A stretch of 42,562 nucleotides of DNA from a virus. The translations under genes and the position numbers were made by a program. Below, piece by piece: positions 28,882 through 36,865 of this stretch (positions are counted from its first letter, which is position 1; every line of letters starts with the position of its first letter). The DNA lies in the IMG/VR virus record IMGVR_UViG_3300046507_000893, positions 1 to 42,562 of that record; one strand, 5' to 3'. A model generated the notes under the pieces. It had not been told where the DNA came from, made no database searches, and was given only the letters and a program-made list of their open reading frames with translations.

Positions 28882-30539
28882 TGGCACAGGGCTGGAACAT
28901 CTCAAATACGGCGCACACGATCACGTTCCTCGAGGCTCCCGCTAATGGCGCGGCGATCTCCATCAAGGAGTATGCGCAAGGTTCGGTAAACGCATCTGAC
29001 CTCTGGGCGCTTGGTGCCTGGGGTGACGCCGTGGGATACCCGGGGGAAGTTGAGTTTTTCGCGAGCCGCCTGTTCTTCGCCGGCACTACGAACAACCCTC
29101 AGACGATCTGGTCTACCAAGATCAACAACTACAACAACTTCGGCAAGAGCGTTCCGACCGCGGACGACGATGCGATAACGGCAACGCTCAATGCCAAGCA
29201 GGTCAATGCCATCACCGACCTGATCCCCCTTGCCAACATGATCATGCTCACCACGGGTGGCGAGTGGAAGACAGGTGGCGGATCAAACGATGTGCTTACG
29301 CCGTCGACGGTCAGCTTCAAGCCGCAGTCCCAGTACGGGGCGTCGAAGGTTCCCGGGTTGATCGTGGGTGACTCTGGACTATTCGTTCAGGGGCGTGGTT
29401 CGTATGTACGGGACATCGGGTATCAGTTCGCCGTCGATTCGTACACAGGTAATGACCTCACGATCTTCGCCTCGCACCTCGTTCAGGGGTTCCAGATCGT
29501 CGACTGGACCTACCAGCAGTCACCGTTCTCGGTGGTGTGGGCAGTGCGCAACGACGGGACCCTTCTAGGGCTCGCTTATTTTAAAGAGCAGCAGGTCAGT
29601 GGATGGTTCCACTGCGACACGACAAACGGCATTTACGAGTCCGTGTGTTCCATCACCGAGAACGGCACCGACGTGGTGTACGTGATTGTTCGTCGGGTCA
29701 TCAATGGGCAGACCGTACGCTACGTTGAACGTCTTGGAGATAGGTTCTTCTCAGACCAGAGAGATGCTTTCTTTGTCGATGCGGGGCTGAGCTACGACGG
29801 GCGTAACTCGAATGGCTACGTCGGTCAGACGATGCTACTCACTGGCGGCGTCACCTGGTCTGATCAGGAAGACATCACCATGACCTGCGCTACAGCAAGG
29901 TTCACTCCGGATAGCGCCGGGTGCTGGGTCAAGCTGTATGGCGATGATGTCGACCCCCGCGTAGTGGAGATTCGTGCCTACGTCTCGCCAACGGTCGTCA
30001 CGGTCCGGGGCATCGGAGCGATCGAGCCGCTATTCCAGAATTCACTCATATGGATCTGGGACTACTGCCCGCTGAAGTTCAGTGGTATCGATCATCTTGA
30101 AGGCGAGACGGTTTCAATCCTTGCAGATGGCAGCGTGATCGACCCGACAGAGGTGGTAAATGGGTCCATCACACTCGATTACCCAGCGGCCGTTGTCCAT
30201 ATCGGTCTGCCTATCATCGCTGACTTCGAAACCCTTGAGGTAAACGTCATAGGCCAGGAGAGCGTGCGCGATAAGCGGAAGACCATCAGTAAGGCTTCGC
30301 TCGTCGTCAATCAGAGCCGCGGCCTCAAGGTAGGCCCAGACCCTACCCGTCTTCGCGAGACGCCGCCACGCGTCGTGTCGGACGGGTATTACAACCCCAA
30401 CAGCCTGCAGAATGATCTTGTCGAGGCATACATCGATACGACGTTCAGCACGAGCGGTAGGATCTTCGTTCGCGAAGACCAGCCATTGCCGGCTTGCATC
30501 CTTGGTGTCATTCCTGACGTGAGCGTCGCTGGTGGTTGA
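28881..30539 (+). CDS. Tail tubular protein B-like, C-terminal part
   Basis: A 552-residue nozzle-protein half. It opens with GWNISNTAHTITFLEAPANG, the closing part of the beta module begun in the previous gene, then PGEVEFFASRLFFAGTTNNP, QTIWSTKINNYNNFGKS and LTTGGEWKTGG, all standard tail tubular B signatures. ATG 28881 shares a base with the previous TGA, with no Shine-Dalgarno, so it depends on re-initiation or on a -1 shift. The C-terminus (TSGRIFVREDQPLPACILGV) looks complete. Confidence 0.82.
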   Translation: MAQGWNISNTAHTITFLEAPANGAAISIKEYAQGSVNASDLWALGAWGDAVGYPGEVEFFASRLFFAGTTNNPQTIWSTKINNYNNFGKSVPTADDDAITATLNAKQVNAITDLIPLANMIMLTTGGEWKTGGGSNDVLTPSTVSFKPQSQYGASKVPGLIVGDSGLFVQGRGSYVRDIGYQFAVDSYTGNDLTIFASHLVQGFQIVDWTYQQSPFSVVWAVRNDGTLLGLAYFKEQQVSGWFHCDTTNGIYESVCSITENGTDVVYVIVRRVINGQTVRYVERLGDRFFSDQRDAFFVDAGLSYDGRNSNGYVGQTMLLTGGVTWSDQEDITMTCATARFTPDSAGCWVKLYGDDVDPRVVEIRAYVSPTVVTVRGIGAIEPLFQNSLIWIWDYCPLKFSGIDHLEGETVSILADGSVIDPTEVVNGSITLDYPAAVVHIGLPIIADFETLEVNVIGQESVRDKRKTISKASLVVNQSRGLKVGPDPTRLRETPPRVVSDGYYNPNSLQNDLVEAYIDTTFSTSGRIFVREDQPLPACILGVIPDVSVAGG

Positions 30540-30975
30540 TATTCAGTTCGTTCCTGTTGAGGAATGGCACATCCAGCACGTTGCCGATCACATGCGCGCT
30601 GAGGATGTGGCTGAGGTCATGGCGCTTGGTGCGCTGACGCCCCGCGCCGCACTCGACCTAAGCCTATCTCACCACGGAGATACGTGGACGGCCACGTTCG
30701 ATGGTGAGCCGGTAGCGATCTTCGGAGTCATCCCTGTTTCGATACTGAGCAACGCCGCGATTGCCTGGTTGCTTGGCACAGATCTTCTGGTCAAGCACTG
30801 GCGAGCCTTCGCGCGGGTATCGATATCGGTCCTCGCCGAGGTCCATGGCCGATATCCCGTCTTGGTCAACGCGACCCACACCGAAAACACCCTTGCGATC
30901 CGCTGGCTACGCTGGCTCGGGGCGAAGGTCGACATTCACGGAAACGAAGCGAGATTCCTCCTATGTGCTACGTAG
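30532..30975 (+). CDS. T7 gp13-like / DUF2833 acyltransferase-fold virion protein
   Basis: A 147-residue protein with a GNAT-like layout: HVADHMRAEDVAEVMALGAL, WTATFDGEPVAIFGVIPVS, WLLGTDLLVKHWRAFARVS and LAIRWLRWLGAKVDIHG. This matches the DUF2833 family that includes T7 gp13, needed for virion core assembly. GTG 30532 overlaps the nozzle gene by eight bases. No ribosome site is obvious. Confidence 0.72.
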   Translation: MVDIQFVPVEEWHIQHVADHMRAEDVAEVMALGALTPRAALDLSLSHHGDTWTATFDGEPVAIFGVIPVSILSNAAIAWLLGTDLLVKHWRAFARVSISVLAEVHGRYPVLVNATHTENTLAIRWLRWLGAKVDIHGNEARFLLCAT

Positions 30976-31454
30976 CCATCCCGTACATCATTGCGGCGGT
31001 GACGGCCGCCAGCGCCGTCTACAGCGCCGACCAGCAGCACAAGCAGGGCCAGTATCAGGCGGACGTTGCCGATCAGAACGCGAAGCTAGATGCGCAGCAG
31101 GCGAAGAATGCTGCGGCCAACGGCGACTATGCCGCCGATCAGGCGCGAATACGCGGGAATCTTGCACGAGGGAATCAGCTCGCGTCGTTCGCGGCCAACA
31201 ACGTCGACAGCACGACTGGCAGCGCCGCAGACATTCTTGGTGACACCGCCATGTTCACCGCGCAGGACGAGCGCCAGGCGCGGACGAATGCCGCCCTGAA
31301 GTCCTATGGCTTCCAAGTGCAGGAACTCAGCGACCAGGGCTCGTCGGCGTATGCCAAGTATCAAGGCAACTCTCAGGCTACCGGCACGCTGATCAACGGA
31401 GCGGCGAGCTCTCTTGGTTCCTATAACCGATACAGCACGAGCCTTGGGAAGTAG
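30963..31454 (+). CDS. Internal virion (ejection) protein, T7 gp14-like place
   Basis: A 163-residue protein. A hydrophobic N-terminal segment (YIIAAVTAASAVYSA) is followed by a long Ala/Gln-rich helix (QQHKQGQYQADVADQNAKLD). Small size, hydrophobic N-terminus and position before two giant ejection proteins match the channel-forming core protein role. Sequence identity to gp14 is not evident. Confidence 0.65.
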   Translation: MCYVAIPYIIAAVTAASAVYSADQQHKQGQYQADVADQNAKLDAQQAKNAAANGDYAADQARIRGNLARGNQLASFAANNVDSTTGSAADILGDTAMFTAQDERQARTNAALKSYGFQVQELSDQGSSAYAKYQGNSQATGTLINGAASSLGSYNRYSTSLGK

Positions 31455-31457
31455 CGC

Positions 31458-34229
31458 ATGACGATCAACGTACCGCGTGTCTCAGGCGGCCAGGTTGACC
31501 CGATATCGATGCCCGGCGTTCGCGCCTTTGGCGGTCAGGGAAGTCCTGATGGAGGCATTGGTCAGGCCACCACGAATCTAGCCAATGCCTTCGGTGAAGT
31601 TCAGGTCAGGGAGCAGCAGAAGGCGGATGCAGCAGTTCTGAACAACGCCCGCGTCCAGCTTTCAGACCATGAGCGCCAGTGGTTCGACCCGAGCAACCAG
31701 CAGGGCGTCTACAGCTATCAGGGCCAGAATGGCCTACAGGTTCCCAAGGTCGTCAACGATGACCTGACCAGTTATTCCCAGACGCTACGGCAGGGGATGA
31801 CGCCGAGCCAGCAACAGGGCTTCGACCGGATCTATGCAGACCACCGCAATCAAGTACTCGACCGTGCCAATACCTACGCCCTGGGCCAGAAGAACGAGTT
31901 TGAGCAGCAGGCTTTCACGGGTGCCGTGGGAAGTGCGGCGAGCTCGGCGACGACCAAGGCCGCTGCCGGCGACGTGGATGGTGCCGAAGCGGCGCGCATG
32001 GATGGCATCAACTCCATTGCCCAACATGGCCAAGCACAGGGGTGGGATGAGGGCTACACCCGCTTCACGATCGACAAGTTCAACAAGGGCATCGACGCGG
32101 CGGTCCAGAAGGCGAACGAGGACAACGTGCAGGCAATGATCCTGCAGGACCCGAACGGCACGCTTAATGACCTTTCCGCGCGCCTGAAAATCGGCCAGTA
32201 CGGCACCCCGGGCCCGACTGCCGGCGGTGATGCCAATGCCCCGCGTGGTGTGCGAAACAATAACCCTGGCAACTTGATCCAGTCGGATGTGAACTGGGAG
32301 GGCAAGACCCCGTCTGCCGACACCAAATACGAGTCGTTCGCCACGCCAGAGCATGGTATCCGGGCGATGGCTCTCAACGCTCAGCACATACAGGGCACCG
32401 GAAAACAGACTCTTTCCCAGATCATCCCGGTATGGGCGCCGAAGTCGGAGAACGACACGGCCGCCTACATCGCCGATGTCGCCAAGACCATGGGTGTCGA
32501 TCCGAACGGCGCTATCGACCTGCAGAACCCGGCAACCCTGTTGTCCTTCACGCAGGCAGTGATCGGTCATGAGAACGGACCCGGCGACCACTACACGCCG
32601 CAGCAGATCCAGACGGGCGTGGATGCCGCACTGGGTAAAACGAGGCTGCCGAGTACGCGGCCGGCGGTGTCTGTGAGCGATGGCGGCATCGTAGTTCCCG
32701 GCGCGCAGCCGCACGATGGCCAACTCGGCAAGTCGGGAAACCCAGCCATCGATGCGCTGGACACCGGAACGCTGGTGCAGATGTATGACCGCGCACGCAG
32801 CGAAGTGAATCGGAAACAGGTCGAGGGGAGGGGCTCACTTGAGCAGCGCGTCACGGACGATACGGCGGCCTTCCAGAGTGGCAAGTCCGTAGCCCAGCCG
32901 TTGACCCTCGGCGAGTTCACGGGTGCGTATGGCGATCAGGCCGGCATGGTCAAGTACGGCGCCTACCAGGCGAACCAGCAGCTCGGCCAGGACTTACAAA
33001 CCGTCGCGACCCTGACGCCGGAACAGATGCAGGACATGGCCGTCGCGCGTGCCCCGCAGCCCGGTGATGGCTTCGCGGTGAAGCAGCAGGCGCACAACTC
33101 GCTGATCTCGGCCATGGACCAGACGATCAAGTCCCGCGCTTCGGATCCTGTGCTGTGGGCCCAGACCGCCGGCATCGGTGGCTTCGGCAACCTCGACACG
33201 TCATCGCCTGACAAGATCGCCAACTCGATCGCTGCGCGCGCCGGTCCGGCAGCTACCATTTCCCAGACCTACCAGACGCCCTATCGCCTACTGACCAAGC
33301 AGGAATCCACGGCCTTCTCGTCCTTCCTCAACGATCAGCCGGCGACCGTCAAGGCCGAGACGATGGGCAAGCTATCGAATGCGCTTCAGCCTTCGGATTA
33401 CGCACAGATCGTCAGTCTGGTGAAGCCGAACTCCCCGACGACGGCCATCGCCGGCCAGATCATGGGTGCGCAGCGCGCCGCGCAGGTCGGCACGACAGGA
33501 TCACTGTGGTGGAAGTCGCCTGATCAGATGGACGCGACGACCATCGCCCAGACGATGCTCACTGGCGACGCCCTGATCAACCCGACCAAGGCTGACAAGG
33601 ACGCCAATGGCGTGCCGAAGTTCGCCATGCCCGGTGATGGTGGGGCCAATGGCTTGCGAACGGTGTGGTCAGCCCAGGTGGGTGATGCCTTCCGTGGTGA
33701 CCCGGATGGCGAGACACAGGGCTATCAGGCATTCCGCGCGATGTACGCCGGCCTTGCTGCGAAGAAAGGCATATCTGACGGAACGATGGACGAGACGATT
33801 GCCCAGCGCGCCGCGCGCGCGACCGTGGGCAACGTCACCGACTGGAATGGGAAGGTCGTGATACCGCCCTACGGAATGGATTCGAACACCTTCAAAGATG
33901 CCGCCGCCGACGCGTGGCGCGGGGTGAAGGCCACCGTCCCCGATGCCTTCGATGTCGATGTGGGAAGTTACAACCTAGATCGCGTGGGTGATGGCGCCTA
34001 CGCCGTCAGTAATGGCCAGGCCCCAGTCCGCGACGAGAGTGGCAGGCCGGTCATTCTGCGCATCTCTCCGAGTTATACGCGTGGCCCTGATCCCGGCACG
34101 CAGAGTGCGCGCGAAGAAGGGCGAAAGGCTCGTGATGAAGGGCTCTTGATAGGCGGGCCGAAGATCACCTTCGATTCTGGCGATGCGACTGGCCAGGCAT
34201 CTACCCCGGCCACGGTGGTGAATCAGTGA
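31458..34229 (+). CDS. Large ejection protein with peptidoglycan-degrading domain
   Basis: A 923-residue virion core protein. N-terminal 250 residues are helical, Gln/Ala-rich. Residues about 262-395 form a lysozyme-like domain that begins RGVRNNNPGNLI, with NWEGKTPSADTKYESFATPE, LSQIIPVWAPKSENDTAAYI and FTQAVIGHENGPGDHY, a phage virion glycosidase type that opens the cell wall during DNA entry. The rest is helical with GFAVKQQAHNSLISAMDQTI. The C-terminal 200 residues carry a beta domain. Confidence 0.78.
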   Translation: MTINVPRVSGGQVDPISMPGVRAFGGQGSPDGGIGQATTNLANAFGEVQVREQQKADAAVLNNARVQLSDHERQWFDPSNQQGVYSYQGQNGLQVPKVVNDDLTSYSQTLRQGMTPSQQQGFDRIYADHRNQVLDRANTYALGQKNEFEQQAFTGAVGSAASSATTKAAAGDVDGAEAARMDGINSIAQHGQAQGWDEGYTRFTIDKFNKGIDAAVQKANEDNVQAMILQDPNGTLNDLSARLKIGQYGTPGPTAGGDANAPRGVRNNNPGNLIQSDVNWEGKTPSADTKYESFATPEHGIRAMALNAQHIQGTGKQTLSQIIPVWAPKSENDTAAYIADVAKTMGVDPNGAIDLQNPATLLSFTQAVIGHENGPGDHYTPQQIQTGVDAALGKTRLPSTRPAVSVSDGGIVVPGAQPHDGQLGKSGNPAIDALDTGTLVQMYDRARSEVNRKQVEGRGSLEQRVTDDTAAFQSGKSVAQPLTLGEFTGAYGDQAGMVKYGAYQANQQLGQDLQTVATLTPEQMQDMAVARAPQPGDGFAVKQQAHNSLISAMDQTIKSRASDPVLWAQTAGIGGFGNLDTSSPDKIANSIAARAGPAATISQTYQTPYRLLTKQESTAFSSFLNDQPATVKAETMGKLSNALQPSDYAQIVSLVKPNSPTTAIAGQIMGAQRAAQVGTTGSLWWKSPDQMDATTIAQTMLTGDALINPTKADKDANGVPKFAMPGDGGANGLRTVWSAQVGDAFRGDPDGETQGYQAFRAMYAGLAAKKGISDGTMDETIAQRAARATVGNVTDWNGKVVIPPYGMDSNTFKDAAADAWRGVKATVPDAFDVDVGSYNLDRVGDGAYAVSNGQAPVRDESGRPVILRISPSYTRGPDPGTQSAREEGRKARDEGLLIGGPKITFDSGDATGQASTPATVVNQ

Positions 34230-36865
34230 CCGACCTCAACGAAAACGGTCTTGGCGCTGACGAGCAGTCGCGCTTCGACTCGCTCTACGGGACGCAGCCG
34301 CAGGCACCCGCGGTTCCCAATGGCCCGGGCATCTTTACCGGCGCGCCGAAGGGACTGGCTGGTATCCCTGCAGGCGCGGCCGGTGTCGCGCTGTCCACGG
34401 CCAGCTTTGCCACGGACGCCAACGACGTTCTTGGTAACACCTACGCCGACGCCATCGGCTACCGCGGCAGCATGCAGGACGCGCCGTGGAATCAGCAGCA
34501 CCGCGCGATCGACGAATACCGCAAGGAGACGGCGGACTTCTACCGACCTGACGCGGCCACGACCGGCTTTGTCGGGCAGACGCTTTATGGCGTGTCCGAC
34601 GTGCTCACCCGCGTCGTTGCTGGCAATGCGATCCTTCCCGGATCTGGCCTTGCCGCAGGTGCGCTGACCAGCGGGTACGAGCGATCGGCTGACCTTCAGG
34701 ATCAGGGCGTCGACGCCAACACCGCGTTCGGGTCCGGCGCGCTCACGGCGGGTTCGCTACTGGCGGGAGGCTTCGCTGGCACGGTGGGGAAGACGGTCGC
34801 CGCCCGGGTTGCCTCGGGTGCCGCGACGAACCTTGCCTTCGGCACAGGCACGCGCGCGCTGGACTCGGCCGTTCTCTCGAGCAACGGCTACACCGAGCAG
34901 GCCCAGCAGCAGAAATGGAACGATGCGGCATCCATCGCCTCAGATCTGGTTATCGGCGGCGCCTTTGGCTTCCTCCCCCATGGCACGACTGAGCGCCCGG
35001 CCATCAATGCCGACACTATCGACTCAGCCATCACGGCGAAGAATGCTGATAGCGTGGCGCAAGCGGCCCCCGGCGTGCCCATTGATGCGCGCTCAGCCGC
35101 AGCCCACGTCGACGCCCTGGACACAGCAACCGGGCAGTTGATGGATGGCCAGGCCGTTGCCGTCGACCCGATCGGGCGGGATACCAGTTTCCTCGACCGC
35201 GGAGAGACAACCGTTCTTCGCACGCCGACAGAGGCGGCCGACATTGTCGATCGTCGCCTTGCTGCACTGGATGACGTGGCAAAGGGCGTCCGGCCAAAGT
35301 CGGAGCTGCAAAGCCTGTTCAGTGAAGCAGGAGACCTCGAAGACTTGCTCCGTGAGCAGTACCGGAATGACGAGCAGGGCGTGGTGGTCTCACCAGAGAA
35401 TCGCCTTTCGCCGGAGGACCGTGCGTTCGCAGAGAACCGCCTTGCTGATATCCGGAAAGAAGTCGAAGCCAGCCGTAGTGCTGTGTGGGCAGACGCCGAG
35501 GCCACGCGGCTGCGCAACAAGCTGGCACGAAACACAGAGGATGGTGACCTTGTTCGCATTGCTAGGGGCATTCATCCCGAGCAGGTAGAACCCGCCAAGA
35601 TCGTCCCGCGCCCCATCGAATCCGATATCCGCGATGCCCTCGTGGACAATGGGGTCCGTACTGATGAGATCGAAGGCGTCGAGCGGGATACAGAGGCCGA
35701 GCGTGCCAGCGGATCCCTGATGGATCGGCTGAACGCCAACCCTGACCAGTTGTTTGCCGACTATGCCGCGCGCCCGGAGTCTGAAGGCGGCCGCGTCCTC
35801 AATACCGATACCGCACGCGAGCTTTCCCCGGAGTATCTTGCCGACCGGACCCGATCGGCCGACGTACACGAGGCCGCCAGCGAGACGGTGAAACGCCTGT
35901 ATGCCAAGAAGCTGGCCGCACCGACGCCGGATGGGCTTGATCCAACCGTCCTATTCACGGCCGGAGGAACGGGCGCAGGCAAGAGCACGGCGATCCGTGG
36001 TCTTTCGGCGGATATTCCGTCGCCGGAGATCGTCTATGACACCAACATGAACACGTATGCCTCGGCTGAGAAGAAGATCCAGCAGGCATTGGACGCTGGC
36101 CGAGACGCCACGATTCTCTACGTCTACCGTGACCCGGTGGAAGCCTTGACTGGCGGTGCGTTGCCCCGCGCCGAGCGGCAGCGGGCCGAGTTCGGCAGCG
36201 GTCGCACGGTTCCTCTGGCAGAGCACGCCCGCACTCACCTTGGCGTTCGCGATGTGATCGACCGGCTGTCGGAGAAGTACAAAGACGATCCACGCGTCAG
36301 AATCAAGGCGTACGACAACAGCCGTGGGCGAGATAACGGCGGTTTCGCCGACCTTGCGGACATTCCAAGGGTGGAGCAAAATGGGCTACATGAAAGGCTT
36401 AAAGCTGCCCTGGACCAAGAACACCAAGCCGGAAGAGTCTCAGACTCGACCCGAGCAGGGTTCGACGCGCCAGGACGAGCGGAACCAGTATCACGAGAAG
36501 CTATTTCAGGCACTCGGCGAGAATCTACGCAAGAACGGCAAGTAACCGAGCGTGGCCCCGCTGACACGTCGCCAGGCGACGCAGCAGATGGCGGACTTCA
36601 AGACGCTGGACGCCCGAAGCCGGGAAATCCTGACGCAAATCCAGAAGCTAAGCCGCGAACTGGCCTCGATCCGGCTAGAGATGCTGAAGTTGAGCTCGCC
36701 CGCCAATCGGTCGAAGAATCCCCTGACCTCGTCCTAGAGGACGGGACCACCGCAGCAGACGCCATGCGCGCTGCGGACCACGAAGTAGCCCAGGCAGAGA
36801 AGACAGGCTCAGGCATCCAAGCCGCGATCGCCTGCTTCCTGCGTTTCGGAGAGGACGCGGCATGA
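34226..36865 (+). CDS. Large ejection protein with zeta-toxin-like kinase domain
   Basis: An 879-residue protein. The N-terminal 250 residues have Gly/Ala-rich membrane-like segments (GIPAGAAGVALSTASFA, then ALTAGSLLAGGFAGTVGKTV). Residues about 550-745 form a zeta-toxin-like P-loop kinase: LFTAGGTGAGKSTAIRGLSA, YDTNMNTYASAEKKIQQALD, ILYVYRDPVEAL and VRIKAYDNS. A Pro/Asp-rich linker follows, then a conserved-looking end (VAQAEKTGSGIQAAIACFLR). GTG start with GTGA overlap. Codon bias drops in 36390-36700, where two ORFs in the +1 frame look better than this one. Confidence 0.75.
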   Translation: MTDLNENGLGADEQSRFDSLYGTQPQAPAVPNGPGIFTGAPKGLAGIPAGAAGVALSTASFATDANDVLGNTYADAIGYRGSMQDAPWNQQHRAIDEYRKETADFYRPDAATTGFVGQTLYGVSDVLTRVVAGNAILPGSGLAAGALTSGYERSADLQDQGVDANTAFGSGALTAGSLLAGGFAGTVGKTVAARVASGAATNLAFGTGTRALDSAVLSSNGYTEQAQQQKWNDAASIASDLVIGGAFGFLPHGTTERPAINADTIDSAITAKNADSVAQAAPGVPIDARSAAAHVDALDTATGQLMDGQAVAVDPIGRDTSFLDRGETTVLRTPTEAADIVDRRLAALDDVAKGVRPKSELQSLFSEAGDLEDLLREQYRNDEQGVVVSPENRLSPEDRAFAENRLADIRKEVEASRSAVWADAEATRLRNKLARNTEDGDLVRIARGIHPEQVEPAKIVPRPIESDIRDALVDNGVRTDEIEGVERDTEAERASGSLMDRLNANPDQLFADYAARPESEGGRVLNTDTARELSPEYLADRTRSADVHEAASETVKRLYAKKLAAPTPDGLDPTVLFTAGGTGAGKSTAIRGLSADIPSPEIVYDTNMNTYASAEKKIQQALDAGRDATILYVYRDPVEALTGGALPRAERQRAEFGSGRTVPLAEHARTHLGVRDVIDRLSEKYKDDPRVRIKAYDNSRGRDNGGFADLADIPRVEQNGLHERLKAALDQEHQAGRVSDSTRAGFDAPGRAEPVSREAISGTRRESTQERQVTERGPADTSPGDAADGGLQDAGRPKPGNPDANPEAKPRTGLDPARDAEVELARQSVEESPDLVLEDGTTAADAMRAADHEVAQAEKTGSGIQAAIACFLRFGEDAA
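36381..36545 (+). CDS. Overprinted small gene within the ejection gene (first)
   Basis: A 54-residue ORF in the +1 frame (MGYMKGLKLPWTKNTKPEES, ending LFQALGENLRKNGK). GGTGGAG lies four bases before ATG 36381. Third codon positions are mostly G or C, while the host frame in the same stretch becomes A-rich and low in complexity. Basic and helical; function unknown. Confidence 0.5.
   Translation: MGYMKGLKLPWTKNTKPEESQTRPEQGSTRQDERNQYHEKLFQALGENLRKNGK
36552..36737 (+). CDS. Overprinted small gene within the ejection gene (second)
   Basis: A 61-residue ORF in the same +1 frame, starting at GTG 36552 (or ATG 36588). It holds a long amphipathic helix, ARSREILTQIQKLSRELASI, with strong G/C third positions. 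The ribosome site is weak, so it may be translated by coupling to the ORF just upstream (6-base gap). Function unknown. Confidence 0.5.
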   Translation: MAPLTRRQATQQMADFKTLDARSREILTQIQKLSRELASIRLEMLKLSSPANRSKNPLTSS

